From: Rhizobium sp. | Lineage (GTDB): Bacteria; Pseudomonadota; Alphaproteobacteria; Rhizobiales; Rhizobiaceae | DNA: 64,000 bases | Assembly (NCBI GenBank): GCA_002796995.1 | Contig: PEKW01000006.1 | Coordinates: 372,001-436,000, forward strand | Direction: 5' to 3' | Translations under genes and position numbers: made by a program | The notes under the pieces: generated by a model | Database searches by the model: none | What the model was told of the DNA's origin: nothing | Seen by the model: the letters and a program-made list of their open reading frames with translations, nothing else | Shown here: positions 36,442-49,120 of the stretch, one piece after another | Numbering within the stretch: the stretch's first letter is position 1 | Layout of the letters: each line of letters starts with the position of its first letter

Positions 36442-37896
36442 TCAGCGCGGTAGCACGCTTGCGCCCATCAGCGCCTCGTCGATCGCCCGCGCCGCCTGAC
36501 GGCCCTCGCGGATCGCCCAGACCACCAGCGACTGGCCGCGGCGCACGTCGCCCGCCGTCCACAGCTTGTCGACCGAGGTCTTGTAGTCGCGATCGTTGGC
36601 GACGACGTTGGTCGAGCCGCGACGGTCGGTGTTGAGCGTCAGCTTGCCGTCGAGTTCCTTGACGACGCTGTCGTTGAACGGTCCGCGGAAGCCGATGGCG
36701 ATGAAGGCGAGGTCGGCCTTGATGATGAATTCCGAACCGGCGATCGGCTTGCGCTTGTCGTCGACCTGGCAGCACTTGACGCCGGTCAGAACGCCGTCTT
36801 CGCCGACGAATTCGAGCGTGCCGACCTGGAACTCGCGGATCGCGCCCTCGGCCTGGCTGGACGAGGTGCGCATCTTGGTCGCCCAGAACGGCCAGATGGC
36901 CAGCTTGTCCTCGGTTTCCGGCGGACGCGGGCGAATGTCGAGCTGGGTGACCTTCACCGCACCCTGGCGGAACGCGGTGCCGACGCAGTCTGACGCCGTG
37001 TCGCCGCCGCCGACGACGACGACATGCTTGCCGCCGGCCAGGATCGGGTCTGACGGCCAGCCGTTGCTGTCGATGTTCTCGCGGCCGACGCGACGGTTCT
37101 GCTGCACGAGATAGGGCATCGCGTCATAGACGCCGTGGAAATCGACGCCGGGCATGCCGGCCTCGCGCGGGGTTTCCGAGCCGCCGCAATAGAGCACGGC
37201 ATCGTAGTCCGCCAGGAGCTTCTCGGTCTTGACGTCGACGCCGACATTGACGCCGCAATGGAAGGTGACGTTCTCGCCTTCCATCTGCTCGACGCGGCGA
37301 TCGATGAAGTTCTTCTCCATCTTGAAGTCCGGAATGCCGTAGCGCAGCAGCCCGCCGGGCTTGGTTTCGCGCTCGTAGACATGCACTTCATGGCCGGCGC
37401 GGCCGAGCTGCTGGGCGGCGGCGAGACCCGACGGGCCGGAACCGATGATAGCCACCTTCTTGCCGGTGTGCACGGTCGCCGGATGCGGCACGATGAAGCC
37501 CAGTTCATAGGCCTTGTCGGCGATCGCCTGCTCGACCGTCTTGACGGCGACGGGCGTATCTTCGAGGTTCAGCGTGCAGGCTTCCTCGCATGGAGCCGGA
37601 CAGACGCGACCGGTGAATTCCGGGAAGTTGTTGGTCGAGTGGAGGTTGCGGATCGCCTCCTCCCACTTGTTGTTGTAGACGAGGTCGTTCCAGTCCGGGA
37701 TCTGGTTGTGGACCGGGCAGCCGGTCGGACCATGGCAGTAGGGAATGCCGCAATCCATGCAGCGCGCCGCCTGCTTGGTGACCTCGGCATCCGACATCGG
37801 GATGGTAAATTCGCGGAAGTGACGGATGCGGTCGGACGCCGGCTGGTACTTCATGACCTGCCGGTCGATTTCCATAAAACCTGTAACCTTGCCCAT
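36442..37896 (-). CDS. gltD: Glutamate synthase (NADPH) small subunit
   Basis: 484 residues from ATG 37896, matching the usual MGKVTGF start; upstream in-frame ATGs are ignored. It passes electrons from NADPH via FAD to GltB in GOGAT. Two Fe-S cysteine clusters are near the N-terminus (CMDCGIPYC with CPVHN, CPAPCEEACTLN). FAD motif IIGSGPSGLAAAQQLGRAGH and NADPH motif VVVVGGGDTASDCVGTAFRQ are present, and the C-terminus has the ATG-type LWTAGDVRRGQSLVVWAI. It is 93 bp downstream of gltB on the same strand; the pair makes one operon. Confidence 0.95.
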   Translation of the reverse strand: MGKVTGFMEIDRQVMKYQPASDRIRHFREFTIPMSDAEVTKQAARCMDCGIPYCHGPTGCPVHNQIPDWNDLVYNNKWEEAIRNLHSTNNFPEFTGRVCPAPCEEACTLNLEDTPVAVKTVEQAIADKAYELGFIVPHPATVHTGKKVAIIGSGPSGLAAAQQLGRAGHEVHVYERETKPGGLLRYGIPDFKMEKNFIDRRVEQMEGENVTFHCGVNVGVDVKTEKLLADYDAVLYCGGSETPREAGMPGVDFHGVYDAMPYLVQQNRRVGRENIDSNGWPSDPILAGGKHVVVVGGGDTASDCVGTAFRQGAVKVTQLDIRPRPPETEDKLAIWPFWATKMRTSSSQAEGAIREFQVGTLEFVGEDGVLTGVKCCQVDDKRKPIAGSEFIIKADLAFIAIGFRGPFNDSVVKELDGKLTLNTDRRGSTNVVANDRDYKTSVDKLWTAGDVRRGQSLVVWAIREGRQAARAIDEALMGASVLPR

Positions 37897-37989
37897 AATC
37901 TGGATCCTGCTCATTATCTCGTGGACGGCACACTCTGGTGCCCGAAGGGTGCCCCGCCGCATGACCGGCGGGACGGCTTCGAAAGGCGG

Positions 37990-42711
<4,722 letters not shown>

Positions 42712-43130
42712 TGCCTTCCCTCCATTTGCGTCCCGGAGCCGGGGTTCAGTCCCGCCAGAACCGCTGGCGTCGATGCCGGCGCAGCCGCTGCATTCTGGAG
42801 AGAAAAGCTCTCACCATCATGACAAGCGAACCGAACCGGCTCAAGATCATTGAATTAGGTCAATTGTTCTGACCTATTTTCCATTTTTCTATGACAGAAA
42901 GCGTATAGCGGCGCAAGGCGGTTCGGCAAAAAATTAACGCCCATCGGAGCCGAAAGTTACAAGTTCGGGCCACATTGAGTAATTTAATTACTCGTAAGCG
43001 AAAAATTCACCCCGGTTATTGCGCGCGCGTATAATTCCACATCGGTCCGCTGCAGAATGGATTGATCGGGCCGTCGAAATCCCTAATCTGCCGATCACCG
43101 ATTTCACCCTTCGCAAATGGAATCCCTGCC
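42712..43130. promoter_or_regulatory. Divergent control region of gltB and ltaE, with a 17-bp palindrome
   Basis: 419 bp without a gene. It is AT-rich from about 42850. GAGTAATTTAATTACTC at 42978-42994 is a perfect palindrome with eight-base arms around one T, 137 bp before ltaE and 267 bp before gltB. It is a likely binding site for a dimeric regulator such as an Lrp- or GntR-type protein. No riboswitch or small gene was recognised. Confidence 0.5.
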
Positions 43131-44180
43131 ATGTTCTTCGCCTCCGACAATTGGGCCGGCGCCCATCCGAAGATTGCCGAAAGCCTCGCGCGCGAAGCGG
43201 CCGGCTACGCCGCCGCTTACGGCACCAGCGACCTCGACCGGCGGATGGAAGAGCGTTTCAACGACCTGTTCCAGCGCGAGGTCGCTGTCTTCTTCGTCGG
43301 CACCGGTACGGCCGCCAATTCGCTGGCGCTGGCCGCGGTGGCAAAACCCGGTGGCGTCACTTTCTGCCATTCCGAGGCCCATGTCACGGCCGACGAATGC
43401 GGCGCTCCGGAATTCCTCACCGGCGCGTGCCGGCTGGTCCCTGTGCATGGCCCGGGCGGCAAGATGGACAAGGATGCGCTGTCCAACGCCATCGGCCGCT
43501 ATCCGGCCGGTGCCGTGCACCAGGGACGCCCCATGGCCGTCACCATTACCCAGGCGACGGAATCGGGCACGGTCTATTCGCTCGACGAAATCGAGGCGAT
43601 CGGCGCCGTCGCACGCGCGAACAGCCTGCCGCTGCACATGGACGGCGCCCGCTTCGCCAATGCGCTGGTCGCCCTCGACGCCAGCCCCGCCGACATGACC
43701 TGGAAGCGCGGCGTCGACATCCTGTCCTTCGGCGCCACCAAGAACGGCTGCTGGTGCGCCGAGGCGATCATCTTCCTGAAGCCCGAGCTGGCGAGCGAAA
43801 TGCCCTTCATCCGCAAGCGCTCAGCCCAGCTCTTCTCCAAGACGCGCTTCATCTCGGCCCAGCTCGAGGCCTACCTCGAGGGCGGCCTGTGGCTCGAGCT
43901 GGCGCGCAACGCCAATGCCACGGCCGACCGCCTGCGCGCAGGCATCGGCGCGGCATCGAAAAGCAGGCTCGCCTGGAACACCACGACCAACGAGGTGTTT
44001 GCCGTCCTCACCAAGGATGCGGCGGCCCTGGCGGAAAGCCGCGGCGCCAAGTTCTACGACTGGCCCGTGCCCGCCGAAACGCCGGACCTGCTGCAGGACA
44101 ACGAGATGTTGATCCGTCTGGTGACGAGCTTTGCCACGACGGAAGACGATGTCGACCGGTTCCTCGACGTGCTGGCCTGA
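43131..44180 (+). CDS. ltaE: Low-specificity L-threonine aldolase
   Basis: 349 residues from ATG 43131, chosen because MFFASDNWAGAHP is the family start; the frame is open to 43062. The PLP enzyme splits threonine or allo-threonine into glycine and acetaldehyde. Seen: FVGTGTAANSLALAA, SEAHVTADECGAPEF (the stacking His), HMDGARFANALVAL and the PLP lysine in ILSFGATKNGCWCAEAI. Cytosolic. A terminator follows 25 bp beyond the stop. Confidence 0.93.
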   Translation: MFFASDNWAGAHPKIAESLAREAAGYAAAYGTSDLDRRMEERFNDLFQREVAVFFVGTGTAANSLALAAVAKPGGVTFCHSEAHVTADECGAPEFLTGACRLVPVHGPGGKMDKDALSNAIGRYPAGAVHQGRPMAVTITQATESGTVYSLDEIEAIGAVARANSLPLHMDGARFANALVALDASPADMTWKRGVDILSFGATKNGCWCAEAIIFLKPELASEMPFIRKRSAQLFSKTRFISAQLEAYLEGGLWLELARNANATADRLRAGIGAASKSRLAWNTTTNEVFAVLTKDAAALAESRGAKFYDWPVPAETPDLLQDNEMLIRLVTSFATTEDDVDRFLDVLA

Positions 44181-44205
44181 CATTCGCTGCTGAGCGACAG
44201 TCATG

Positions 44206-44239
44206 AAAAGGGCGGCACCCATGCGGGAGCCGCCCTTTT
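44206..44239. terminator. Bidirectional terminator between ltaE and hsp20
   Basis: Perfect 11-bp stem AAAAGGGCGGC/GCCGCCCTTTT with 12-nt loop; T and A tails serve both convergent genes. Confidence 0.85.
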
Positions 44240-44261
44240 CAATTTCCAACCGTTGCCTGGA

Positions 44262-44729
44262 TCAGGCGACGCGGGCCTCGATGGCCTTCGGTGCGTTGCC
44301 GGCCTCGGCGCTGATCGAAATCCGGCGCGGCTTCATGGCTTCCGGAATGTTGCGCAGAAGGTCGATGTGGAGCAGGCCGTTCTTCAGCGAAGCGCTCTGC
44401 ACTTCCACATGGTCGGCAAGCTGGAAGCGGCGCTCGAAGGCGCGCTTGGCGATGCCGCGGTAAAGGAATTCGCTCTGCTCGGCCTTGTCTTCCTCGGCCT
44501 TCTCGCCCTTCACGGTCAGCACCTGGGCATGGGCTTCGATCGACAATTCGGATTCATCGAAACCGGCGACCGCCATGGTGATGCGATAGGTGGTCTCGCC
44601 CGTGCGTTCGATGTTGTAGGGCGGATAGGTCTGGGCCTGCTCCGGCTGGCCGAGGCTGTCCAGCATGGTGAACAGGCGGTCGAAACCGACGGTGGAGCGG
44701 TAGAGGGGGGAAAAATCGACGTGACGCAT
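44262..44729 (-). CDS. Hsp20/alpha-crystallin small heat-shock protein
   Basis: 155 residues from ATG 44729 with AGGAGGA five nt upstream; the longer open frame is non-coding leader. The N-terminus (RHVDFSPLYRSTVGFDRLF) and the alpha-crystallin domain (YNIERTGETTYRITMAVAGF, LTVKGEKAEEDKAEQSEFLY, RGIAKRAFERRFQLADHVEV) match the IbpA class. The exposed I-x-I-like tail is RISISAEAG. It is an ATP-independent holdase. The ribosome-binding site can be hidden by a ROSE-like hairpin, so it is probably heat-regulated at translation. Confidence 0.94.
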   Translation of the reverse strand: MRHVDFSPLYRSTVGFDRLFTMLDSLGQPEQAQTYPPYNIERTGETTYRITMAVAGFDESELSIEAHAQVLTVKGEKAEEDKAEQSEFLYRGIAKRAFERRFQLADHVEVQSASLKNGLLHIDLLRNIPEAMKPRRISISAEAGNAPKAIEARVA

Positions 44730-44732
44730 GAT

Positions 44733-44749
44733 GTCCTCCTTGAAGCGAC
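44733..44749 (-). promoter_or_regulatory. ROSE-like RNA thermometer core of hsp20
   Basis: In the mRNA sense (44749 to 44733) GTCGCTTCAAGGAGGAC forms a 6-7-bp hairpin burying the Shine-Dalgarno sequence AGGAGGA. The left arm holds UCGCU, fitting the ROSE consensus U(U/C)GCU, with the conserved unpaired G opposite the ribosome-binding site. The upstream leader (to about 44850) is GC-rich and can fold. ROSE elements are the usual control of rhizobial hsp20 genes. Confidence 0.6.
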
Positions 44750-44957
44750 GTTTTGCGGTTTTCTCGTCCGGCGCCCCGTGACCGGCGGCGGCGGAATGGC
44801 TTGCGATCCCTTGTTGGCGACCACAGGAAAAAAGATGGGAACCGCGCATTTCGAATTCAAGCCCGTCGGCGGCCGATGAATTCAACGTGAACGGACGGTT
44901 CAGCGGAAGTTCAAGGCAAAAGCGCTAGACCCTCATCATCGGATGTCTCATCCCGAT

Positions 44958-45039
44958 GGCCGGAAGAAAACGTCCCTTCCCTTCCGGTCGCCTTTCGCCG
45001 GAACCGCGCCCGTGTCCCTCATGCGGTTCCGGCTTTTTT
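44958..45039 (+). ncRNA. Candidate small RNA or leader attenuator ending in an orphan terminator
   Basis: Two hairpins: a nine-bp stem (44958-44966 with 44981-44989, one G-T pair) and a perfect 11-bp terminator stem GCCGGAACCGC/GCGGTTCCGGC (44997-45007 with 45023-45033) followed by six T. No plus-strand gene precedes it since hsp20 is on the other strand, and it lies before the hydrolase ATG at 45120. Either a free small RNA with its start near 44900-44955, or an attenuator for the hydrolase. The region is free of genes. Confidence 0.5.
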
Positions 45040-45119
45040 CTTTGACCTCGCCCGGCCTTCGTCCTATCCGGTTGGATGAAGCGGCGATTGCGCCCGCGCA
45101 CGATTCGGTGAATGCGAGC

Positions 45120-46109
45120 ATGGACCCCATCCTTCACGCCACTCCCGGCAATCCGATCCCCGGCACCCCCATTACCGGCTTCTTCACCGGCCATCGCGGC
45201 GTCAAGCTGCGTTATGCGGTCTTCCGCTCGGATGCCCCGGTCGCCAAGGGCACTGTGGTCCTGCTGCACGGACGCAACGAGGCGATCGAGAAATATTTCG
45301 AGACCATCCGCGACCTGAACGCCCGCGGCCTGTGGGTTGCGACCTTCGACTTTCGCGGCCAGGGCGGCTCGCAGCGCCTGCTGAAGAATCCCCGCAAGGG
45401 CCATGTTCACCGCTTTTCCGACTATGTCCGGGATCTCGAACTCTTCATCGAGCATATCGTCCTGCCCGATACCCGCCTGCCCTTCTTCCTGCTGGCGCAT
45501 TCGACCGGCGGCCTGATCGCACTGACGGCCGCGCCGCGTCTGGCGAACCGCATCGACCGCATGGTTCTGCTCGCCCCCTTCGTCGGCCTCGGCGGGCAGA
45601 AGCTGTCGCCGAAGAACATCCACCGGATTTCGCGGCTCGCCACCTTCACCGGCCTCGGGCGCATCTGCCTGACCTCGGACGATCCGACGAAGCCCTATGA
45701 CGACAACCCGCTCACCTCCGACCAGCAGCGTTACCAGCGCAATGTCGACATCCTGAAGGCGCATCCGCATCTGGCGCTGGGGCCGCCGACGGCGCGCTGG
45801 CTCTACGAGGCGCAGGAAACGATCAGGCAGGTCTCGTCACCGAAACATCTGGCCTCGATCACCGTGCCCACCGTGATCGTCGCGCCGGGCAACGATCCCA
45901 TCGTACCCTTTGCCTATCAGGAGAAGCTGTCGCAGTATTTCCGCGCCGCCCAGCTGGTGCCGGTGCCCGGCAGCCGCCACGAAATCCTGCAGGAGCGCGA
46001 TCGCTTCCGCGCCCAGGCGCTCGCCGCCTTCGACGCCTTCATTCCGGGGGGCGATCCCGAGCCGGAATCGACCAATGCACCCGCCCTTGCGGAATTCTCC
46101 GAGGATTGA
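45120..46109 (+). CDS. Lysophospholipase-like alpha/beta-hydrolase (serine aminopeptidase S33 type)
   Basis: 329 residues from ATG 45120; the open frame begins at 44943 but the upstream part covers a terminator hairpin, so a longer start is unlikely. Hydrolase marks: VVLLHGRNEAIEKYFET oxyanion strand, TFDFRGQGGSQR, elbow LLAHSTGGLIAL (Ser), acid VAPGNDPIVPF and histidine in PGSRHEILQE. The PldB/monoacylglycerol-lipase group cleaves lysophospholipids or monoglycerides. No signal peptide, so cytosolic. Downstream is convergent hisN, with only 21 bp between stops. Confidence 0.88.
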   Translation: MDPILHATPGNPIPGTPITGFFTGHRGVKLRYAVFRSDAPVAKGTVVLLHGRNEAIEKYFETIRDLNARGLWVATFDFRGQGGSQRLLKNPRKGHVHRFSDYVRDLELFIEHIVLPDTRLPFFLLAHSTGGLIALTAAPRLANRIDRMVLLAPFVGLGGQKLSPKNIHRISRLATFTGLGRICLTSDDPTKPYDDNPLTSDQQRYQRNVDILKAHPHLALGPPTARWLYEAQETIRQVSSPKHLASITVPTVIVAPGNDPIVPFAYQEKLSQYFRAAQLVPVPGSRHEILQERDRFRAQALAAFDAFIPGGDPEPESTNAPALAEFSED

Positions 46110-46130
46110 CGCGATTTCGGCGATTGGCTC

Positions 46131-46907
46131 TCAGTTGTCGCGGAGCATTTCGAGTGCCTGCGCGTGGAGCGCGGCGCTACCGGCGGCCACGATGCAGCCG
46201 CCCGCTTCCGGACGTTCGCCGTCCCAGGTGGTGATCTTGCCGCCGGCCTGTTCGATCAGCGGGATCAGCGCGCCGACGTCGTAGGGCTTGAGCACAGTCT
46301 CGATGACGAGATCGACGTGGCCGGCCGCCAGAAGCGCATAGGCATAGCAGTCGATGCCGTAGCGGAAGAGCTTCACCCTGTCCTGCACCGCCTGGAACTT
46401 GGCGATCTCAGCACCCTTGAACAGATGCGGCGAGGTGGTGAAGAGGATCGCATTCTCAAGGCCGCCGCAGTCGCGCGTGCGGATCTGCCGCTCCCCGTCC
46501 GGCCCGCTGTACCAGGAGCGCTCGCCGTCGGCGAAATAACGCTCGCCGGTGAACGGCTGGTCCATCAGCCCCATGACCGAGCGGCCCTTCTCCTGGAAAC
46601 CGATCAGGGTTCCCCAGACCGGTACGCCGGAGATGAAGGCGCGGGTGCCGTCGATCGGATCGATCACCCACACGTGTTCGCGGTCGGTGCCGATGTCCTC
46701 GTGCTCCTCGCCGAGAATGCCGTGCTCGGGATATTCCGCTTCGATCAGCGTGCGGATCGCCGCTTCTGCCGCCTGGTCGCCTTCGGTCACCGGGTCGAAG
46801 CCGCCATGTTCCTTGTTGGAGATGCTGAGCGGCGAGCGGAACCGCGGCAGGGTTTCGGCCTTGGCGGCTTCGGCGAGACGATTGAAGAAACTGCGGTCGG
46901 GACGCAT
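46131..46907 (-). CDS. hisN: Histidinol-phosphatase, inositol-monophosphatase family
   Basis: 258 residues from ATG 46907; the frame is open further upstream but the extension is basic and unlike the family. Metal and substrate motifs are GILGEEHEDI (about 64-71), WVIDPIDGTRAFISG (about 80-94), and LKPYDVGALIPLIEQAGGKI near the end. In rhizobia this family member fills the histidinol-phosphate phosphatase step of histidine synthesis, although inositol phosphatase activity is hard to exclude. The mmgR-type RNA gene begins 178 bp past the start on the opposite strand, the arrangement that gave the RNA the Rfam name suhB. Confidence 0.9.
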   Translation of the reverse strand: MRPDRSFFNRLAEAAKAETLPRFRSPLSISNKEHGGFDPVTEGDQAAEAAIRTLIEAEYPEHGILGEEHEDIGTDREHVWVIDPIDGTRAFISGVPVWGTLIGFQEKGRSVMGLMDQPFTGERYFADGERSWYSGPDGERQIRTRDCGGLENAILFTTSPHLFKGAEIAKFQAVQDRVKLFRYGIDCYAYALLAAGHVDLVIETVLKPYDVGALIPLIEQAGGKITTWDGERPEAGGCIVAAGSAALHAQALEMLRDN

Positions 46908-47049
46908 CGGCTTTTCCGCTGGCTGGAAATGGATCGGACTGCGTTCTCTTAAAGCAGTTTCGCCGATTTGCAATCGCCGGAGGCACCGTGGCCCGTCGGC
47001 ACGAATTGCGTAAAAAAGCGCCGTGCTCAAAAAAGTGACTGCTGGCGTC

Positions 47050-47078
47050 TTGACGGTTGTGCGCTGCAGCAATAATAT
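47050..47078 (+). promoter_or_regulatory. Sigma-70 promoter of mmgR
   Basis: TTGACG (47050-47055), 17-bp spacer, TAATAT (47073-47078). Start expected at about 47085. Confidence 0.85.
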
Positions 47079-47084
47079 GGCCTT

Positions 47085-47161
47085 GCAGTCTCCGGACTGT
47101 AAATACCCTCCTTGGGTGTTTCCTCCCTAGACTTAGCCGCGCCAATGGCGCGGTTTTTTTT
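47085..47161 (+). ncRNA. mmgR: MmgR-type small RNA (alpha-r8 / suhB family)
   Basis: A 77-nt unit: hairpin 1 CAGTC/GACTG with TCCG loop (47086-47100), hairpin 2 ACCC/GGGT (47105-47117), an unpaired pyrimidine stretch TTTCCTCCC, then the terminator CCGCGCC/GGCGCGG with eight T (47137-47161). The TTTCCTCCC core, three-hairpin order, size and position beside an inositol-monophosphatase-family gene agree with the MmgR RNA of Sinorhizobium meliloti, which limits polyhydroxybutyrate accumulation. In keeping with its size, no open frame is present. Confidence 0.85.
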
Positions 47162-47175
47162 GATCTGCGGAGGAT

Positions 47176-48060
47176 TTACTCGGCGGCGAGCGCCGTGTCG
47201 CCGGAATAATCGGCAACGAATTCAGCCATTTGCTGCATGAATACGGCGATCGAGCCGGCCAGCGCGCCGAAATCGCCGCGCTTCGCCAGCGTCATCTCGT
47301 CGACATAGAGCGAGCGGTTCACCTCGATCTGCAGCGCATGCAGGCCGCGGGCCGGACGGCCGTAATGCTCGGTGATGAAGCCGCCGGCATAGGGCTTGTT
47401 GCGCACGGCGGCGAAGCCCAGCCCTTCGAGAAACTCCTGCGCGGCGTGGGAAAGTTCGGCCGAGGCGCTGGTACCGTAGCGATCGCCGATGATGAAATCG
47501 GGCCGGATGCTGCTGCCGGCGACGCGGATATTGCCCGGCATCGAATGGCAGTCGATCAGCACGCCAAAACCGAAGCGGGCATGGGTGCGCGCAATCAGTT
47601 TCCGCAGGCAGGCATGGTAGGGCTTGTAGATCGCCTCGATGCGTTCGAGCGCTTCCGCCACCGGCAGCCGCTTGGCGTAGATCTCGACATTCTCGGCGAC
47701 GATACGAGGAATGGTGCCGAGCCCGCCGGCGACGCGCACTGAATTGATGTTGGCAAAGGGCGGCACCGCGTCGGAGAACATGCGCGGGTCGAGTTCGTAG
47801 GGCTCGCGATTGACGTCGACGAAGGCGCGCGGGAAATGCGCAAGCAGCAAAGGCGCGCCGAAATCCGGCGCCGCGCCGAACAGCTCGTCGACATAGTGAT
47901 CCTCGGATCGGCGGATGGCGAGGCCGTCGAGGCGCGACTGATCGAGGAAGCCGGAGGAGTACCGCCGCCCGCTATGGGGCGAGTTGTAGACGAAGGGAAT
48001 GGACTGCGTTTCCGGCTCGCGCACCTCGAACAGCTCGAAATCGCCTGTCATCCCGTTCAC
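47176..48060 (-). CDS. N-formylglutamate amidohydrolase-family protein (second of two)
   Basis: 294 residues from GTG 48060 (GAGGA just upstream); ATG 48051 gives 291. Family marks: PFVYNSPHSGRRY with the first metal His, RSEDHYVDELFG, ADVNREPYELDP-type (here FVDVNREPYELDPRMF), VLIDCHSMPG with the second His, and LHALQIEVNRSLYVDE with the catalytic glutamate. It fits the HutG-like branch more closely than the copy at 9278-10078. No hut genes are nearby. It is on the minus strand, downstream of nothing; its end abuts the mmgR terminator by 15 bases. Confidence 0.88.
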   Translation of the reverse strand: MNGMTGDFELFEVREPETQSIPFVYNSPHSGRRYSSGFLDQSRLDGLAIRRSEDHYVDELFGAAPDFGAPLLLAHFPRAFVDVNREPYELDPRMFSDAVPPFANINSVRVAGGLGTIPRIVAENVEIYAKRLPVAEALERIEAIYKPYHACLRKLIARTHARFGFGVLIDCHSMPGNIRVAGSSIRPDFIIGDRYGTSASAELSHAAQEFLEGLGFAAVRNKPYAGGFITEHYGRPARGLHALQIEVNRSLYVDEMTLAKRGDFGALAGSIAVFMQQMAEFVADYSGDTALAAE

Positions 48061-48250
48061 TGTTCCTCTTTTTTACCAAGTCACAACCTTGTTGCGTCGA
48101 CCATGTTGCCAGTTGCCCCTGCGAAAGTCCATATTGGCGGCAATGGCGATCGAGCCCGGAAAACCGGTTCTTCACCGGATGTTTACTCGACGAGAGCAGA
48201 CTTTAAAGCCCGAAAGCCTTCCATGGAAATGAGTGAGTAGCGGACCTCCA

Positions 48251-48613
48251 ATGATTCAGAAAATTCTTCTCGCCGAAGACGACAACGACATGCGCCGGTT
48301 CCTGGTGAAGGCACTGGAAAAGGCGGGCTACAAGGTGTCCTCCTTCGACAATGGCGCAAGCGCCTATGACCGCCTTCGGGAAGAACCCTTCTCGCTGCTG
48401 CTGACCGACATCGTCATGCCCGAAATGGACGGCATCGAGCTGGCGCGCCGCGCCACCGAACTCGATCCCGACCTCAAGGTGATGTTCATCACCGGCTTTG
48501 CCGCGGTCGCACTCAACGCCGACTCGCAGGCTCCGAAGGACGCCAAGGTGCTTTCCAAGCCTTTCCACCTTCGCGACCTGGTGAACGAAGTCAACAAACT
48601 CCTTGCTGCGTAA
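48251..48613 (+). CDS. cpdR: CpdR response regulator (single-domain)
   Basis: 120 residues from ATG 48251; a GTG 18 bases upstream is less likely. It is a stand-alone receiver: acidic EDD at 9-11, phospho-acceptor Asp53 in LLTDIVMPEMDG, FITGFAAVAL, and the KPFHLRDLV lysine. There is no output domain. Length and sequence match CpdR of Sinorhizobium and Caulobacter, which when unphosphorylated brings ClpXP to the pole and promotes CtrA turnover. Its phosphate comes from the CckA/ChpT relay, not encoded here. Confidence 0.93.
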   Translation: MIQKILLAEDDNDMRRFLVKALEKAGYKVSSFDNGASAYDRLREEPFSLLLTDIVMPEMDGIELARRATELDPDLKVMFITGFAAVALNADSQAPKDAKVLSKPFHLRDLVNEVNKLLAA

Positions 48614-48664
48614 GGGCTTGCCGGAGCGCTGTAAAAAACTCTTCACAAAACCCGAAAAAGCCTA

Positions 48665-48694
48665 TTGACGGGCCTAAGTGTTTTGTGGTCTTAA
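48665..48694 (+). promoter_or_regulatory. Promoter of tRNA-Val
   Basis: TTGACG (48665-48670), 18-bp spacer, TCTTAA (48689-48694), 14 bp before the mature tRNA 5' end. Confidence 0.65.
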
Positions 48695-48707
48695 GCCGCC
48701 ATCGGAT

Positions 48708-48782
<75 letters not shown>

Positions 48783-48792
48783 TCCTAATTCA

Positions 48793-48828
48793 AACAAGGG
48801 CTTGCCGGAAATTCGGCGAGCCCTTGTT
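48793..48828 (+). terminator. Hairpin terminating the tRNA-Val transcript
   Basis: Long imperfect stem AACAAGGGCTTGCCG...CGGCGAGCCCTTGTT, followed by GCGTTT. Confidence 0.65.
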
Positions 48829-49120
48829 GCGTTTCCGGACCTCGTTTGCGCGCCCCTCGCCGGCGAAAAACCGAAGCGGCACCCGCGCTCCTCTCGCACG
48901 ATCCTGGCGACTTCGCGCTCGACGAAACGGCCCTCCGACGGGTGCGTGTCCGATCCGGCGCCGCGCCTTTCAGCAGCGCCCCACAAGTTCGCGATACCGA
49001 GACCGCCAGCCATGCAGATTTCAGGGGGCAGCGCCATATCGTCCTTGCCTGCGGCAAGCCGATGAAATCTTATCGCCTTCCCGCCCTTCGGCTCCTCAAC
49101 AGGCAAGCGCACGACACATC
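48829..49120. other. Non-coding stretch between tRNA-Val and the D-aminopeptidase gene
   Basis: Open frames in this 292-bp stretch are GC-driven; none has family features. It should contain the promoter of the D-aminopeptidase gene, but no strong box was recognised. Confidence 0.5.

Noticed and set aside
44943..45119. Longer N-terminus of the lysophospholipase-like protein
   Set aside because: This stretch contains two hairpins and a terminator; the family sequence begins after 45120.
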